From Fagopyrum homotropicum (lineage: Eukaryota > Streptophyta > Magnoliopsida > Caryophyllales > Polygonaceae): 64,000 nucleotides of DNA. A program made the position numbers and the translations under genes. The stretch covers positions 7,473,001 to 7,537,000 of the forward strand of contig BSWB01000002.1 of assembly GCA_033239125.1 (NCBI GenBank), in the 5' to 3' direction. Position 1 is the first letter of the stretch. Each line of letters begins with the position of its first letter. This document shows, in pieces, positions 1-11,725 of the stretch. The notes beneath the pieces are model-generated. The model made no database searches, was not told where the DNA came from, and worked only from the letters and a program-made list of their open reading frames with translations.

Positions 1-3000
1 CAGTGGGCACCTGAAATTTTGATATTCGATTATACTTTAACACTGACTGATAAAAATGAGAGGGGGAGGGGGTTGCAGGTGATGAATACTTCGGACTACT
101 CTATAATAGTTAAACTTGCCTCAAAAAACTTCAACTTGAGATGCTTTGCAACAACATCAAGGGCAGCTGATGTTGGCATGCTCCTGAATAAGAAATAAAA
201 GTAAAATTATCACCATAAGAAAAGAAGACGGATACTCTTCTAATCATACATTCTTATTCCAGAAATGAATAATCAGTCAGTCATACCTTGCAACTCCCTT
301 CAAACCTCCAGAAAAATAAGGAATGCATTCGACAGCATTTGCAGCAATTATAGCAACAGAGTCTGATGGAGTCACAAAAAATCTAGCCAGAAAGGAAGTT
401 GGAAATTTTTTTAGATTAAGAAAATAGCACGGAATCACACATGACCAAGTAATAGTACCTTTTCCCAAGGACCATGTTACGATCAGCATCACCGTCAGCA
501 GCAGCCCCAAACTCCGGTGGCTCTTGAGAACTCGACTTACCTAACCCCATGCGCTCAACTAGCTCCTTTGCATAGGTCAAATTTGGATCAGGATGTCCTC
601 CACCAAAATCTTCCTGTTAAAAATAGAGAACCAAGAGATTACTTCCATGAAATCAAAGGATAATACAATTTGCTAGGAAATAATTGATCAAACAAACCTT
701 TGGTACACAGTTCAACAATGATGAGCTATCTGCACCAAGCTCGTCCACAAAAATACGTTGAGCATAAACACCAGCAACTCCATGAAGTGAATCATAACTT
801 AATTTGACAATAAAAATGGAAGATAATGAATAAGTATTTGCCAGTCGCCACATAACGCTACAAAATGAAAGGGACTTTTGAGGGTAATAGCATACCAAAA
901 CGAGAACTTTGGAGATGAAAGCAGCTTCTTAATAGCCGGGAAGTCGAAGATTGATCTGTTCATTCAAAATACAAAATCATAAATGGTTCAAAGAGTGAAA
1001 ATGAGTTGTAACTCCAATATTTGAATGCTAAACCCATGTTTTACGAAGAGAACTTCAGAGCAACATATATATGTCCACCCACTTAAGCAAATTTACAATG
1101 AACGTAATTTACTAGATATTCATCGGAAGGGAAGATACAATTTGAAGAGTGGTGATTTTTACTACAAAAAATCACCAAACAAAGACCACCCTATTGCATC
1201 AATTGCGGTTTACATCATTACATGCATATCCTACTGTCCTGTTCATAACTGACACCATAAAAGATGACCAATATGCAAATTTTGCAGGCCATCAGTTACA
1301 GAGAAACAACTTACTTCATTAGCTTCACATAGGTCTCAGTGGCATCAAAAACTTCAACATCGAATGGTCCATCGGGCCCGGAGAAACTACTGTTGGCTGG
1401 AGTAGAAAGGTCCACCTGCAGTACAGAAAATGCATGAATAAGATTACAGATGTATTCGATTATGAGGTGTGCACTGACTACTGATAAGCCAACATTACAT
1501 CTGGTATGTCCTCTGCAATGAAGTACTCCTTTATGGTGGTTGTGTGCTCATATATCTTGTCTGTGACTCCTTCTGGAGCAGGGCCTCCATTTTCCATGTT
1601 GTATTTGATTCCAAAATCCTGCAATTGAGAAGTCAAAAGATGTGAGGAAAGCTATTCAACCACAGAACATATAGAGAAATATAGTTTGTCCTAAAATGAA
1701 AAACTCCTTGGCAGAACTCGTCCTCAGCTCTGGCTTCTAGTATACTATAAATAATTTTCAACTGGATTACACAACAGGAAAACTTGAATTAAAAATCAAA
1801 AAAAATTTAAGACTGGGAAAGAGTGCAGCCGTGCAGGTATTGGTATCTTGTTCCTATTATATTGCAACTTCAATTTGGACGAGACAAGCATGGTTCATAA
1901 CAAAGAAAATAAACAGCTATACCTCTATTATGTAAATATTACAGCAAGAATGCAGTCATTGATATAGCCAACCAAATCGCTTTAGGGATTGATCTGTAAA
2001 ACTTGATTCAAAGTCAGCATTATTCCTAAGTTATTGAATTAGTTGTCGGAGTATTAATTTCCAGTGAACTACTCTTCTTGAAAACTTGACAACATTTTTG
2101 TCCGATTTTGCCACAATGAGATTGCGGTAGAACTTAATGTCTAGATCTACCACACAAGTAACACAACACAGTTATGTTAATAAACGCAACAGAACCTACA
2201 AGGCCACCAAAGACTAACCAACATTGTCACTCATCAATATCATCTAAAAGTTTTCTTAAGAAAAAGGAAGAAAACCTCATGGGGGCCTCCGGGGTTGTGA
2301 CTAGCAGTCAAGATGAATGCTCCGGATGCTTTAGAACCCTGTTTAAAATAAATCAGAAAAAACACAACGATGATTACTTGTAAAAAACAAAAAGAGATGG
2401 AGCAAAACTTGATTAGCTGAACTTACTTCCTGTCCAACTCTTTCACGGATGACAGCTGATACAGCAGGAGTAGACAATAATCCATTTTGGCCAACCCAAA
2501 TACGGCGTACTCCATTAGCAGCAGCCATCTTAATAATGATCTGTCTCCCAAAGAAGTAAGAACAAATCAGGAGAAGATATCAAAGTAAATTCACACAAGC
2601 TCACATATCTGCGCAAAAATACGTAAGGAAAACTGTAGGTTTTATTTTCAGCGACCTGAATTGCATCTTTCGAAAAATAGCGACCATCACCAGAAACCAC
2701 CAGTGTTTTCCCTGCATTGTAAAGTTGAGCGTGAATATAACCAAACAACTATACCAAAGCACTGCACATTTGAGTGTCAATGCATCCCACTGAAACTCAA
2801 AGCTGTTTGAGCCACAAGTGCAAGACCAACTAATTCACCAAACAATCAACATACAAAAGTAGATATGCTACATACCTTTAACTTTCTCTTGTGTGAGAGC
2901 GTTGAATGATGCTTGTACAAAATTGTGTAGGTAATGGGGTTGTGTGAACACTTTCACCTGAAAAAATAAATACAATACACCACCAGATTTCTCAAAATCT

Positions 3001-3532
3001 CTCAAATTAACAAAACAAGACACGAAGATCCAAAGCATGCACATAAACCTTAATTGATTCTAGTAACTGGAAGATTAAATGTTTTAGCGAAAGATCGGCT
3101 CACAAATGATCATCGAATCGATGCATATAATTAACATCAGACATAAATGAGTATAGATCTATGGAAGGATCATAGAACAGAATACATTATTAAACCAGCA
3201 GAACGAAGTAACTACGCGATTTAATGTTTAGCGAGAGAACAACACATCTAACACACTAATCAGCGCTTGGATGCCCATAATTTACATCAGACAGACGATT
3301 AAAGATCTGTGGAAGGAGCTTAGCACAAATCACGCTATTAAACTAACTGAACGAAATAGCTACAAGATTGAATGTTTAGCGAGAGATCGACAAACAGAAC
3401 GACAACAACCAGCAAAGAATAAAGCAAATTCAGATCCAAGCGAAAGAACACCTTCTTGCGGAGACCAGAGGTGCCAGGTTTCTGGCCATCGAACGGGGTG
3501 GTCTGAACAGTAATCACTTTGAATGCCACCAT
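1..3532 (-). CDS. PGM: Cytosolic phosphoglucomutase, 5' part (13 exons seen, 3' end outside window)
   Basis: Interconverts glucose-1-phosphate and glucose-6-phosphate in the cytosol. Exons (minus strand): 3532-3452, 2957-2876, 2711-2656, 2540-2427, 2338-2276, 1618-1499, 1415-1315, 955-896, 797-698, 613-459, 382-287, 183-120 and 10-1. All junctions keep phase and give about 367 residues of a protein usually near 585. The start is the ATG at 3532 (MVAFKVITVQTTPFDGQKPG), matching the family N-terminus with no transit peptide, hence cytosolic rather than plastidial. The phosphoserine loop TASHNPGGPHE has its serine at about residue 124 (exon 5). The metal-binding loop DGDADR is at about 299-304 (exon 10). 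The sugar-binding GEESFG loop and the C-terminal domain lie outside the window. The intron at 119-11 starts with GC instead of GT. No damage is seen in the visible part. Confidence 0.96.
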
Positions 3533-3719
3533 TTCGCCACCAATTGAACTGCAAATCACTCAAATGTGCAACAGATTAGAGTAGGAATCGGAGAAAGAGA
3601 AGAAATAATTACGATTCGTAAAAGTGAGAGAGTGAAATACGGAGGGACTCGCCTTTAAATCTTCGAACGATGGATGAGAAACACAGAGAGTATTGCGTTG
3701 GATATGAGGAGTTTCCTTC

Positions 3720-4010
3720 TTCCCCGATATTTATTGCTTTGGCATAGGAAGGACTGTGGGGCTTGTCTCGTTTTATTTGACGTATAAATTTATAAACAGT
3801 TTATAACCATGAAAATTATTTATAAACAGAAAATAAAAATATAAAATGACTGTTGCTGTTAATTTTTGTTTTTTATTGATTTTAATAAAATTAAAAAAGA
3901 AAGAAAATGCCAAACAACCCCCATTGGAAACACCCACAGCAAATATTTTTTATATTTTGTTAATAAATTATTTCAAAAATAGTCTGATTATATAATACGT
4001 ACTTACGTAG

Positions 4011-4043
<33 letters not shown>

Positions 4044-4532
4044 TAGAGGGGTTTAAATATTTTGATTGTGTATATCATACATATTCACATACATTCATTT
4101 ACATTTAACATAATATTTTTCGAATTAAGAAACAATTTATTTTATAACAAAGTAGTAAGAAAGTGAAATAATATTGAAACAATTTGGTTTACTAGATTTT
4201 TTTTTTAGTTTTGTATTTAGTAAATGTACCCCTTGAGAGAAGAATGCGTAGAGTATGAGAATAAATACAAAAGGTTAGAGTATATTTACTTAATTGAAAC
4301 ATTAAAAAGTCTAGTTACTACTCTAGTTTTTCAAAAATGTTTAGTTACTAAAATTGTCCAATAATATTTTACTAGTTATAACTTTACTATTTTCTAATTG
4401 AAAAAAAAATACTATAGTTTCAAACTCACCTTGTAAGATGAATTATTTATCGATCTCTCGCTAAACATTCAAACAGTTTTTTCCAAAATATTCAATTTTT
4501 GTAGTGCAAATTTTTTAATCTATGCACTTTTA
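3720..4532. other. Intergenic, AT-rich, upstream of PGM
   Basis: No gene is recognised. It contains an (AT)n microsatellite at about 4012-4040 and otherwise AT-rich sequence. The first 150 bases upstream of the PGM ATG are probably its 5' UTR and promoter, but no clear TATA box was identified. Confidence 0.5.
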
Positions 4533-4713
4533 GTGCCCGTTTGGATGGAACAGTAGAATGGAACCGAAATGGAATCGAATAAGGGTAGAGAAAGGAAATG
4601 GAATCGATGAGATTACTTTTATGTGTTAAAAGACCTCTAATCAAACGTAATTTTTGATTGATTCGGAATTATTCCGTTATCGGAAATGATTTCCGGTGCT
4701 TCCAAACGGGTCG
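4533..4713. mobile_element. PIF/Harbinger-like MITE, copy 1 (181 bp)
   Basis: The ends GTGCCCGTTTGG and CCAAACGGGTCG form imperfect terminal inverted repeats. They are flanked on both sides by TTA (4530-4532 and 4714-4716), the target-site duplication typical of PIF/Harbinger. A second copy at 38133-38313 has exactly the same length, similar sequence throughout and the same TTA flanks, which fixes both boundaries. Neither copy carries coding capacity, so this is a non-autonomous element. Confidence 0.85.
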
Positions 4714-4716
4714 TTA

Positions 4717-5859
4717 AGCTTTTATTTTGATATTCTTAAATTTTGTATAGGCATTAAAAAAAATTGAAGCAAATGATAATGAATTCGGTGAGCATATGCT
4801 TTTTTATATTCGCTTTATTGTTATCAGAAAAAGGGAATATTGCGTGGCATTGTAGCTTTGCCGATTCGACGATGATGAGCAATGAGTTGATCTTTGCAAC
4901 TACGCAAACTCTCCCAGATTTTTATATGAACGCATGAGTGGACAAAATGTGGTCCTTTTTCTTTATGGGCTTATCAATCTCTCATGTGGTTGTCTCCATA
5001 TATTGGCACACACATTTAGACCTATAATCATATAACAAGTTAATAAAATATGTGAGATGTTTTATTAATTACGTAAAGTGATAAAAATTAGGCTTTGTAT
5101 GGTATTTATATCTGAATACTAATATCACGTAATAATGTAATTGTATAATATCACATAATATTATATCGGTGTTAAAATGTGGTATTAGATTGATATCATG
5201 ATATTTTTTTTATAAGTTTTAGTATGTCAACGATAACACGTTCAAATTTATGAAAATTTTACTTTAGAGAGAGTTTGGAGAGGAGTAATAGACAAAAGAA
5301 AATATAAGTTAGGGATTAGGATTGTTTATCGGTCCAGAATCGGATTTGGACCAAAATTTGTTGTTGTACTAAACTTGCAAAATATTCAGGTATGGTTTAG
5401 ATGTGGTCGCTTTAAACCGTTTTGGACCGGTTGAACTAAATTTTTTATACTTATTTATTGGTATTTGGAGCCCTTTAGAAATTTGGCTCATCCGCACCAA
5501 TCCGGACCTGGAGCGGACCTGATTATTCAGTACAGTTCCAATCCGGTCAAAATTGATGTCCGGGCCAAAATTTGAGTAGCCTTATATGAGATACCGCAAC
5601 TTTTTGGAGTATATTAAAAAGGAAGAAAAATAAATCAATTTTTAACCAACAAAATTACTATCAGACCAAAACCATTAAGGAACTCAATGTAGTTCACATC
5701 AAACAACGGGACAAGGTCGAATAAATTTTGGAGGGGAGATACCTAAAAAAACTATTCCTCTAGACGAATAAGGAAGAATATAAAATGGGAAAAGAAAAGA
5801 AAATTTGTGAAACTTTTTTTTTTTAATGGCCTCAAGTTGAATGATGGAACATCTACATT
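4717..5859. other. Intergenic, no gene recognised
   Basis: AT-rich sequence. Between about 5320 and 5560 there is a GGTCC/GGACC-rich stretch resembling the interior of the hAT-type MITEs near 49400-50080, but no boundaries can be fixed. Confidence 0.4.
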
Positions 5860-6222
5860 TTGAGTAATTATTTGTACCATGATGCAAAAATGATTGTTAT
5901 GGATTTTGGAATACTCTCAAACTTATTGGTCTTGAAAATAGAGGTTATGTATCCGGCTCAAAGGCATAATCTCAATGTTATTAATTATGTCTTAGGTATT
6001 TGGAAAGCCGAGATTCCGATTGGAGAGACCCTTCTTCATCTTCTTTCATTTGAGATATGCGCATCAAACATAATTTTAGAAAAGTCGAATAAATGGTTGA
6101 TGATCTTGTTATCCTTAATCAGTTTTTTATCTACTGATATTGCTAGTGTGATCCATGTTGTTGAAAAACTTATCCACGAAAATTCTCTTCGTCGGCCGGT
6201 GTTCGGGATTTCTCCTTCTTGA
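5860..6222 (+). other. Unassigned 120-residue open frame
   Basis: An uninterrupted frame starting MSNYLYHDAKMIV and ending in RRPVFGISPS. I do not recognise it. It has no signal peptide and no motif. The length is modest for AT-rich sequence, and no splice partner was found. It may be a fragment of a decayed transposon or a chance frame. Confidence 0.15.
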
Positions 6223-6869
6223 TGACCTAATTGTTTGTCGTTTTGTTGACCTCTCGAGCCACCAATGTTGTCTAATGTCTCGAATTTCTTTTATTTTAAA
6301 AAACAAAATAATTAAATAGAAAGAAAACAATGTAGATAAAGCTTTTTAAAGTTAAATACCCATAATTGACATATCAATCATGTGATTAAGGTCGGTTGGT
6401 GAGAGATTATGCTTTATTGTAACAATTATTTCACTTTTATAATTATGAATAATGATAAATTAATAAATAAATAAAAACAACAACTTCCTCTTTCATTTTC
6501 TTCTTTACACATATATAATAGTAAAAAAAAATATTATATTATATAATCAAATCAGTTAATATTTAATTTAATTAATACTTTAACAACTTTATTTCTATTG
6601 TATTGTTATTGTAAATTATAAACATGATAATATAATAAAACTAAAATATTATTGATCAATTCTATATATGAATATTTTGTTATTATTAATTTATATTTAT
6701 CTAACGATATATTATTAGTATTTTATATTTTTGTTGAGGTCTCAAATATATATTTTATACACTTAACATTCTTATAACTACGATTAATTCGATAATTTTA
6801 ATTGAATTGATCTTATAATAATCAAACAAGAAAATAAAATGGCTTTAGGTAAGTAAGCTTTTTTATTTT
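6223..6869. other. AT-rich intergenic
   Basis: Very AT-rich sequence with runs of short A/T words. Nothing recognisable was seen before the foldback element begins near 6870. Confidence 0.4.
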
Positions 6870-8418
6870 ATTGTATACTAACTAGGCATTTTCTAGTATT
6901 CTATTTAGTAAATATACCCTATAATTTTTTTACCACTTTTATTTAATGGTAAGGTAAAACTAATTAACCCTTCTATTAAAAAAGAAAGAATATTTGATGT
7001 TTGTTATGTAAAATTTTGATTTTAATTACTGAATTTGTTTTTTATTTTATTTTATTTTATTTCCCTTTTTATTTTTTGTTTTCATACCGAACATTTTATA
7101 TACCGGACAATTACATACCGTACATTTCACATACCGGAAGTTCATAACGAAAATTTTCATACTGGAAGTTCATAACGAAAATTTTCATACTGGAAGTTCA
7201 TACCGAAAGTTCATACCGGAAGTTCATACCGGAAGTTCATAACGCAATTTTTCATACCGGAAGTTCATAGCGAAATAACGAAGATTTTCATACCGGAAGT
7301 TCATACCGAAATTTTTTATACCGGAAGTTCATAACGAAATTTTCATACCGGAAGTTCATACCGAAAGTTCATACCGGAAGTTCATACCGGAAGTTCATAC
7401 CGGAAGTTCATACCGAAATTTTTTATACCGGAAGTTCATACCGGAAGTTCATACCTGAAGTTCATATCGGAGGTTCATAACGAAGTTTTTCATACCGGAA
7501 GTTCATACCGAAATTTTTTATACCGAAAGTTCATAACGAAATTTTCATACCAGAAGTTCATACCGGAAGTTCATGCCGAAAGTTCATACCGGAAGTTCAT
7601 GCCGGAAGTTCATGCCGGAAGTTCATACCGGAAGTTCATAACGAAGTTTTTCATACCGGAAGTTCATACCGAATTTTTTTATACCGGAAGTTCATACCGA
7701 AAGTTCATACCGAATGTTCATAATGAAAATTTTCATACTGGAAGTTCATGCCGAAATTTTTTTATACCGGAAGTTCATACCGGATGCCAATGATCAATTT
7801 ACAACCTTTGCTCGCTCAAGGTGATGCTGACATTGGTCTTGATCGTCTTTGGGCAAAGAAGAAGGTTATACCATTTTTAGAGACATTTTTGTTGCTTCAA
7901 GGTTGATACCTGAATGTTGCGTTTTTGCTCATACCATTTTTATAACTTTCGGTATGTAATTCTCTGGTATGTAATTATTAATTCTAAACTATGACATAAA
8001 ATCAGTTTGTTTGATATAACTTCCGGTATGATAACTTCCGGTATGATATGATAACTTCTGGTATGATAACTTCCGGTATGATATGATCCGGTATGTGAAC
8101 TTCCGGTATTTGAAATTCCGGTATGTGAACTTCCGGTATTGGAAATTCCGGTATGTGAAAATTCTGGTATGTGAAAATTTTTTCATTCTAAAAAATTAGA
8201 AAAAATAAAGAAAATAAAAAAGAGAAAAAAATTAATAAAATAAATAAATAAATAAATTCAGTTTTTAAAAATTAAAACTTATACTTAAATATAACAAATA
8301 ACAAACTTTTTTTAAATCGAAGGGTTATTTAGTTTTACCTACCATTAAGTGAAAGTGATAAAAAAATATCGGTATAGTTTCTTTAACAAAAACCAAAAAG
8401 AGCATAGTAGGCCAAATA
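6870..8418. mobile_element. Foldback element with TACCGGAAGTTCA repeat arms (FB1)
   Basis: The outer arms are long imperfect inverted repeats. About 6875-7080 (ACTAGGC ... ACCACTTTTATTTAATGGTA ... ACTGAATTTG) matches the reverse complement of about 8170-8415 (GGCCTACTATGC ... ATCACTTTCACTTAATGGTA). Inside, the left arm (7080-7795) is an array of the 15-base word TACCGGAAGTTCATA and variants, and the right arm (7960-8180) holds the same words inverted (CTTCCGGTATG). About 160 bp of single-copy sequence forms the centre. No transposase was seen. A related right arm, interrupted by a Helitron, lies at 41640-46016. The exact ends and target-site duplication are not resolved. Confidence 0.7.
7085..7795. 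repeat. Tandem array of TACCGGAAGTTCA units (left arm of FB1)
   Basis: Dozens of degenerate 13-16 base units TACCGGAAGTTCATA, with TACCGAAAGTTCA and TAACGAAATTTTCA variants. Short frames through the array (for example 7599-7793) are repeat translations, not genes. Confidence 0.9.
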
Positions 8419-9656
8419 CTTTCAAATAATATTTATTATCACTATCCAAATATTTATAATAACTATAATATTTATTCATATCGGATTAATATATATATAG
8501 GTAATTTGTGACCTACTTGTACATAAGTCATTGATAATTATATTCGTAAATTATATTTTATCAATATAATAAATATACGAAAAATTTTAAGTCTTGATCA
8601 ACAAATACTCGTGCATAACACGATATAAACTATTCTAATGGTAAATCACTATACAAAATGTAGATGTGTTTTATTAATCTAGTATTTTGATATACCACTT
8701 TATACTTTTTACATGTACAATAGTTTTCAAGTAAAAGGAAGTGGCTAGCTATCTAGGTAAGGTCACTTACGATGATAAAAGTCAAAAGGTGATAGAAGTA
8801 AAAGGAATAATAGTCCATGTGATTTCTAAACCTACTTGCTAAAACATCAGTGCCGAACATAGTTGGAGTCGATCTCAAGTTGATAGAGTTAATTAACTAC
8901 GTCTACGCAGGCTACAAACGAACTATAACTACGCGCTCAAAAAACGTAGTTCAATTTTTTTTAAACATTAACTACAAGTCTACAACTACACAAGTTACAT
9001 GCATAGTCAACCGGCTATTATCGACATGAGGTTCACTCAAGTCTATTTACTCGTAATCAAAGCAAATTAGTCCATCAACAACAACAAAAACTAGTAATCA
9101 ATGTGAATTTCTCTCAAATAAAAATGATATAAAGCCGAGCTTAACATTTTATAACACGGGGAAAAATGACCTAAAGATGATTTAGCATTTTGACTTAAAT
9201 GATAACCTATCATATTGGTGTCCCCTATAAAATTGTCATTTGTTTAGTGACTTTAGTCCGTTCGATGTTTTGTATTAAAAACATGCAAACCCGACAAACA
9301 CATTCCACATGGCATCCGAGCTTATTATCTATTTGATCATTGTTTTTGTCACACTCTTTAACATCTCAGATTCCAGATTATATTTTGAACATGAAACATA
9401 TATATAAAGATGATAACTTTTTTAAATAAAATTATTAGTAAACAACATAATTGTCTAAAATAAGCACCACATAACACAACAGCTATAAAAGACCACATTT
9501 ACTTACATCGTAACGCAATTAGCCACTAGATTCAAGTAACAAACATCGTACTCCCAGATTTAGGACATTAACTTAACAAAATTCTACCTCTAATATAACT
9601 AAATTAAAAAGAAAACAAAGCCCTTCGAAATTGTTAGCACGTAGTAGTTATCCACT
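8419..9656. other. Intergenic, no gene recognised
   Basis: AT-rich sequence downstream of HMGA. Nothing recognisable was seen on either strand. The HMGA 3' UTR probably lies in the last 100-200 bases. Confidence 0.4.
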
Positions 9657-10280
9657 TCAAGCCCCCACAGTGGCCGCCTGTGGCGCCGCCTTCGGAGGCC
9701 GACCCCTTCCTCTCTTAACGCCACTAGTCTCCGTCGCCGGAGCTGGACCCGGAGTAACAGTCTCAGCCTTTTTGGCTGGACGGCCTCTGGGTTTCCCTGA
9801 AGCAGGAGTCTTCTTCACAACCGGTGCCGGAGATAAAGGATCTCTAGGCTTCGGTGGTCGTCCTCTGGGCCTCGGTGGACCAGTCACTACCGACGCCGGC
9901 GCCGGATCTACCTCCTTGTTCTTCCGTGGACGTCCGCGTCCACGCTTCGGTGCCGGATCTGGTTTCTGATACTTGTCGTCGGCGAAAACCAGCTCGCCAG
10001 ACTCCTTCATCTTGCCTAGGGTTTCAGAGACGACGGCGGATCGGTCACTGGACAGATCTGGGTAGTTTGATTCTATGTAGCTCAAAACCTCTGGCTCGTT
10101 TAATCCTTGTTTTTCCCCTTGAGCTTCAATTGCCTCCATTACCATCTGGAATTTAAAAAGCAAATTTTCATTGAGGAATTTCTACGAACAGTTGGCATGC
10201 ATAGAAAACAAATTGAAGTTTTAGAGAGTTATTACCTGAGAGATAGAATTGGGTACAGTGGAATCTTCTACGGAAGCCAT
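9657..10280 (-). CDS. HMGA-type AT-hook protein with linker-histone (H15) domain
   Basis: A chromatin architectural protein that binds the minor groove of AT-rich DNA in the nucleus. Two exons, 10280-10236 and 10145-9657, separated by a short GT-AG intron, give 177 residues. Exon 1 encodes MASVEDSTVPNSISQ. Residues about 14-80 (SQMVMEAIEAQGEKQGLNEP onward) form an H1/H5-like globular domain. The C-terminal half is basic and proline-rich and carries four AT hooks: RGRGRPRK, RPRGRPPKP, KPRGRPAKK and RGRGRPPK. This order (H15, then four hooks) and the length are typical of plant HMGA (HMG-I/Y) proteins. The frame is intact and GC-rich compared with its surroundings. Confidence 0.93.
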
Positions 10281-11725
10281 GGGAGATGAGTGTTATTGTT
10301 GTGTGATTTCAGTGCAAAGTTGAGGTGGAGTATAAAAAACACAGGGGCGATGATCATGAGAGATCGGACGGTCGGGAGTTTGACAAAGGCCGTGAGGATC
10401 GGACGGATGGTATTGAAATGTGAAATTAAGACATGGATTGATGACTTGGCAAACAAGAGTGGATGAAGATTGGACTTTTGTATGTTTCGAATTGACGTAA
10501 TTACCCCTTGTTATTGAATGTAATTCCTGTTGTATGTCATGGTCAAGAAATGGCTTTCGGAGGGTGTCAGGTGAAGCACGTGGCAACTGAGTAGTTCATT
10601 TTTCGGGTAATAGTGAGGTCAGATGAGATATAATTTATATCACATATTTGTTGTTACAAAGATTTTAAGGTTCTGTTTGGTGCTTTTAACTTTTATATGA
10701 AAAACTAGTATAATTCCGGCGACATGGCACCGATATTATTTTAAAGTTTAACTAGCTTAATTTCGTGTTGCACCCGGCCTATGGGCAGCCGCACCCTGAG
10801 CCGTTGAATTGGGTGGCCGGGCCAGCAAGGTAGCATGATTCAAACTTATGGTCGGCCCGCCTCCGACCCATTGGATTAGATGGCCGAGTTAGCACCCCTC
10901 ATTGCCTCTATACTCGAAACAAATGTGCTAGGTAGGCTTGACTCAACTTTATTAGTTCACTTTCTAAATGTTGAGACGTGTAGAATATCCCACGCCGACA
11001 ATATGATATTGTATAATAACATAAAGGCTTGTGTGTAGGTTCACTTAACATGCAAACGCTTCACGTTTTAGACCCGCCAGATATAAAAAATTAATTAACA
11101 CTAAACGAGTCGAATATAAACACATTTTAATCAAAATTTAAGTTCTTTCATACTCAAATTGTTGGCTAGAATAACATTGTAAGTTCTTATATTAACACAT
11201 TTTAATCAAAATTTAAGTTCTTTCATACTCAAATTGTTGGCTAGAATAACATTGTAAGTTCTTATATTATCCTAACTATTTCGATGTTCAATTTGAGCCG
11301 GTTCACTTTCTAAAAGAACAATTTATAAAAGTATTATAAAAATTACGCTCAACTCACTCTCACTTATAAAAGAGTTAGAGATTTAACATGTCAAAATTCT
11401 ACTCATATAACATCTCTAATTGATTATTCATATACAAAACAAACAAAGAAAAATGGATTTTGGAGGAGTGTTTAAAAGAATAGTGATTGCAGCATCATAT
11501 AAAGTTTCTTATCGTGAAGTAAGTACACTTCATTACAAAAGATTGTGTTTCATTAATATTCTTCTAGGGTTGTGCACAACTCCTAGTAAACAAATGAGCG
11601 AGCATGTCATAATAGAACCAAAACAATCTAACTATACAATCAATCAAGAAAACAAACCCAAAACTCTCTTATCCACACCCTCCAACTATAGCTAAAAAGA
11701 ATGAATGGATTCCAAACCCTGAGGG
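10281..11725. other. Intergenic between HMGA and the kinase
   Basis: Contains a 75-bp direct tandem duplication (11121-11270) and, near 10704, a CTAG-flanked hairpin-like sequence that may be a decayed Helitron end. No gene is recognised. The 3' UTR of the kinase probably lies just left of 11726. Confidence 0.4.
11121..11270. repeat. 75-bp tandem duplication
   Basis: Two adjacent, nearly identical copies begin CACATTTTAATCAAAATTTA at 11121 and at 11196. No coding content. Confidence 0.9.

Noticed and set aside
7085..7795. CRISPR-like appearance of the regular short repeats
   Set aside because: The units are contiguous and degenerate without unique spacers, in a plant nuclear context; they are tandem repeats of a foldback element.
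7989..8186. Minus-strand frame with repeated YRKFTYRN-type motifs
   Set aside because: It is the translation of the TACCGGAAGTTCA array, not a repeat protein.
10704..10760. Possible isolated Helitron 3' end
   Set aside because: CTAG and a GC-rich pair (CCGGCGACATGGCACCG) are present, but the hairpin is poor and no matching 5' end was found.
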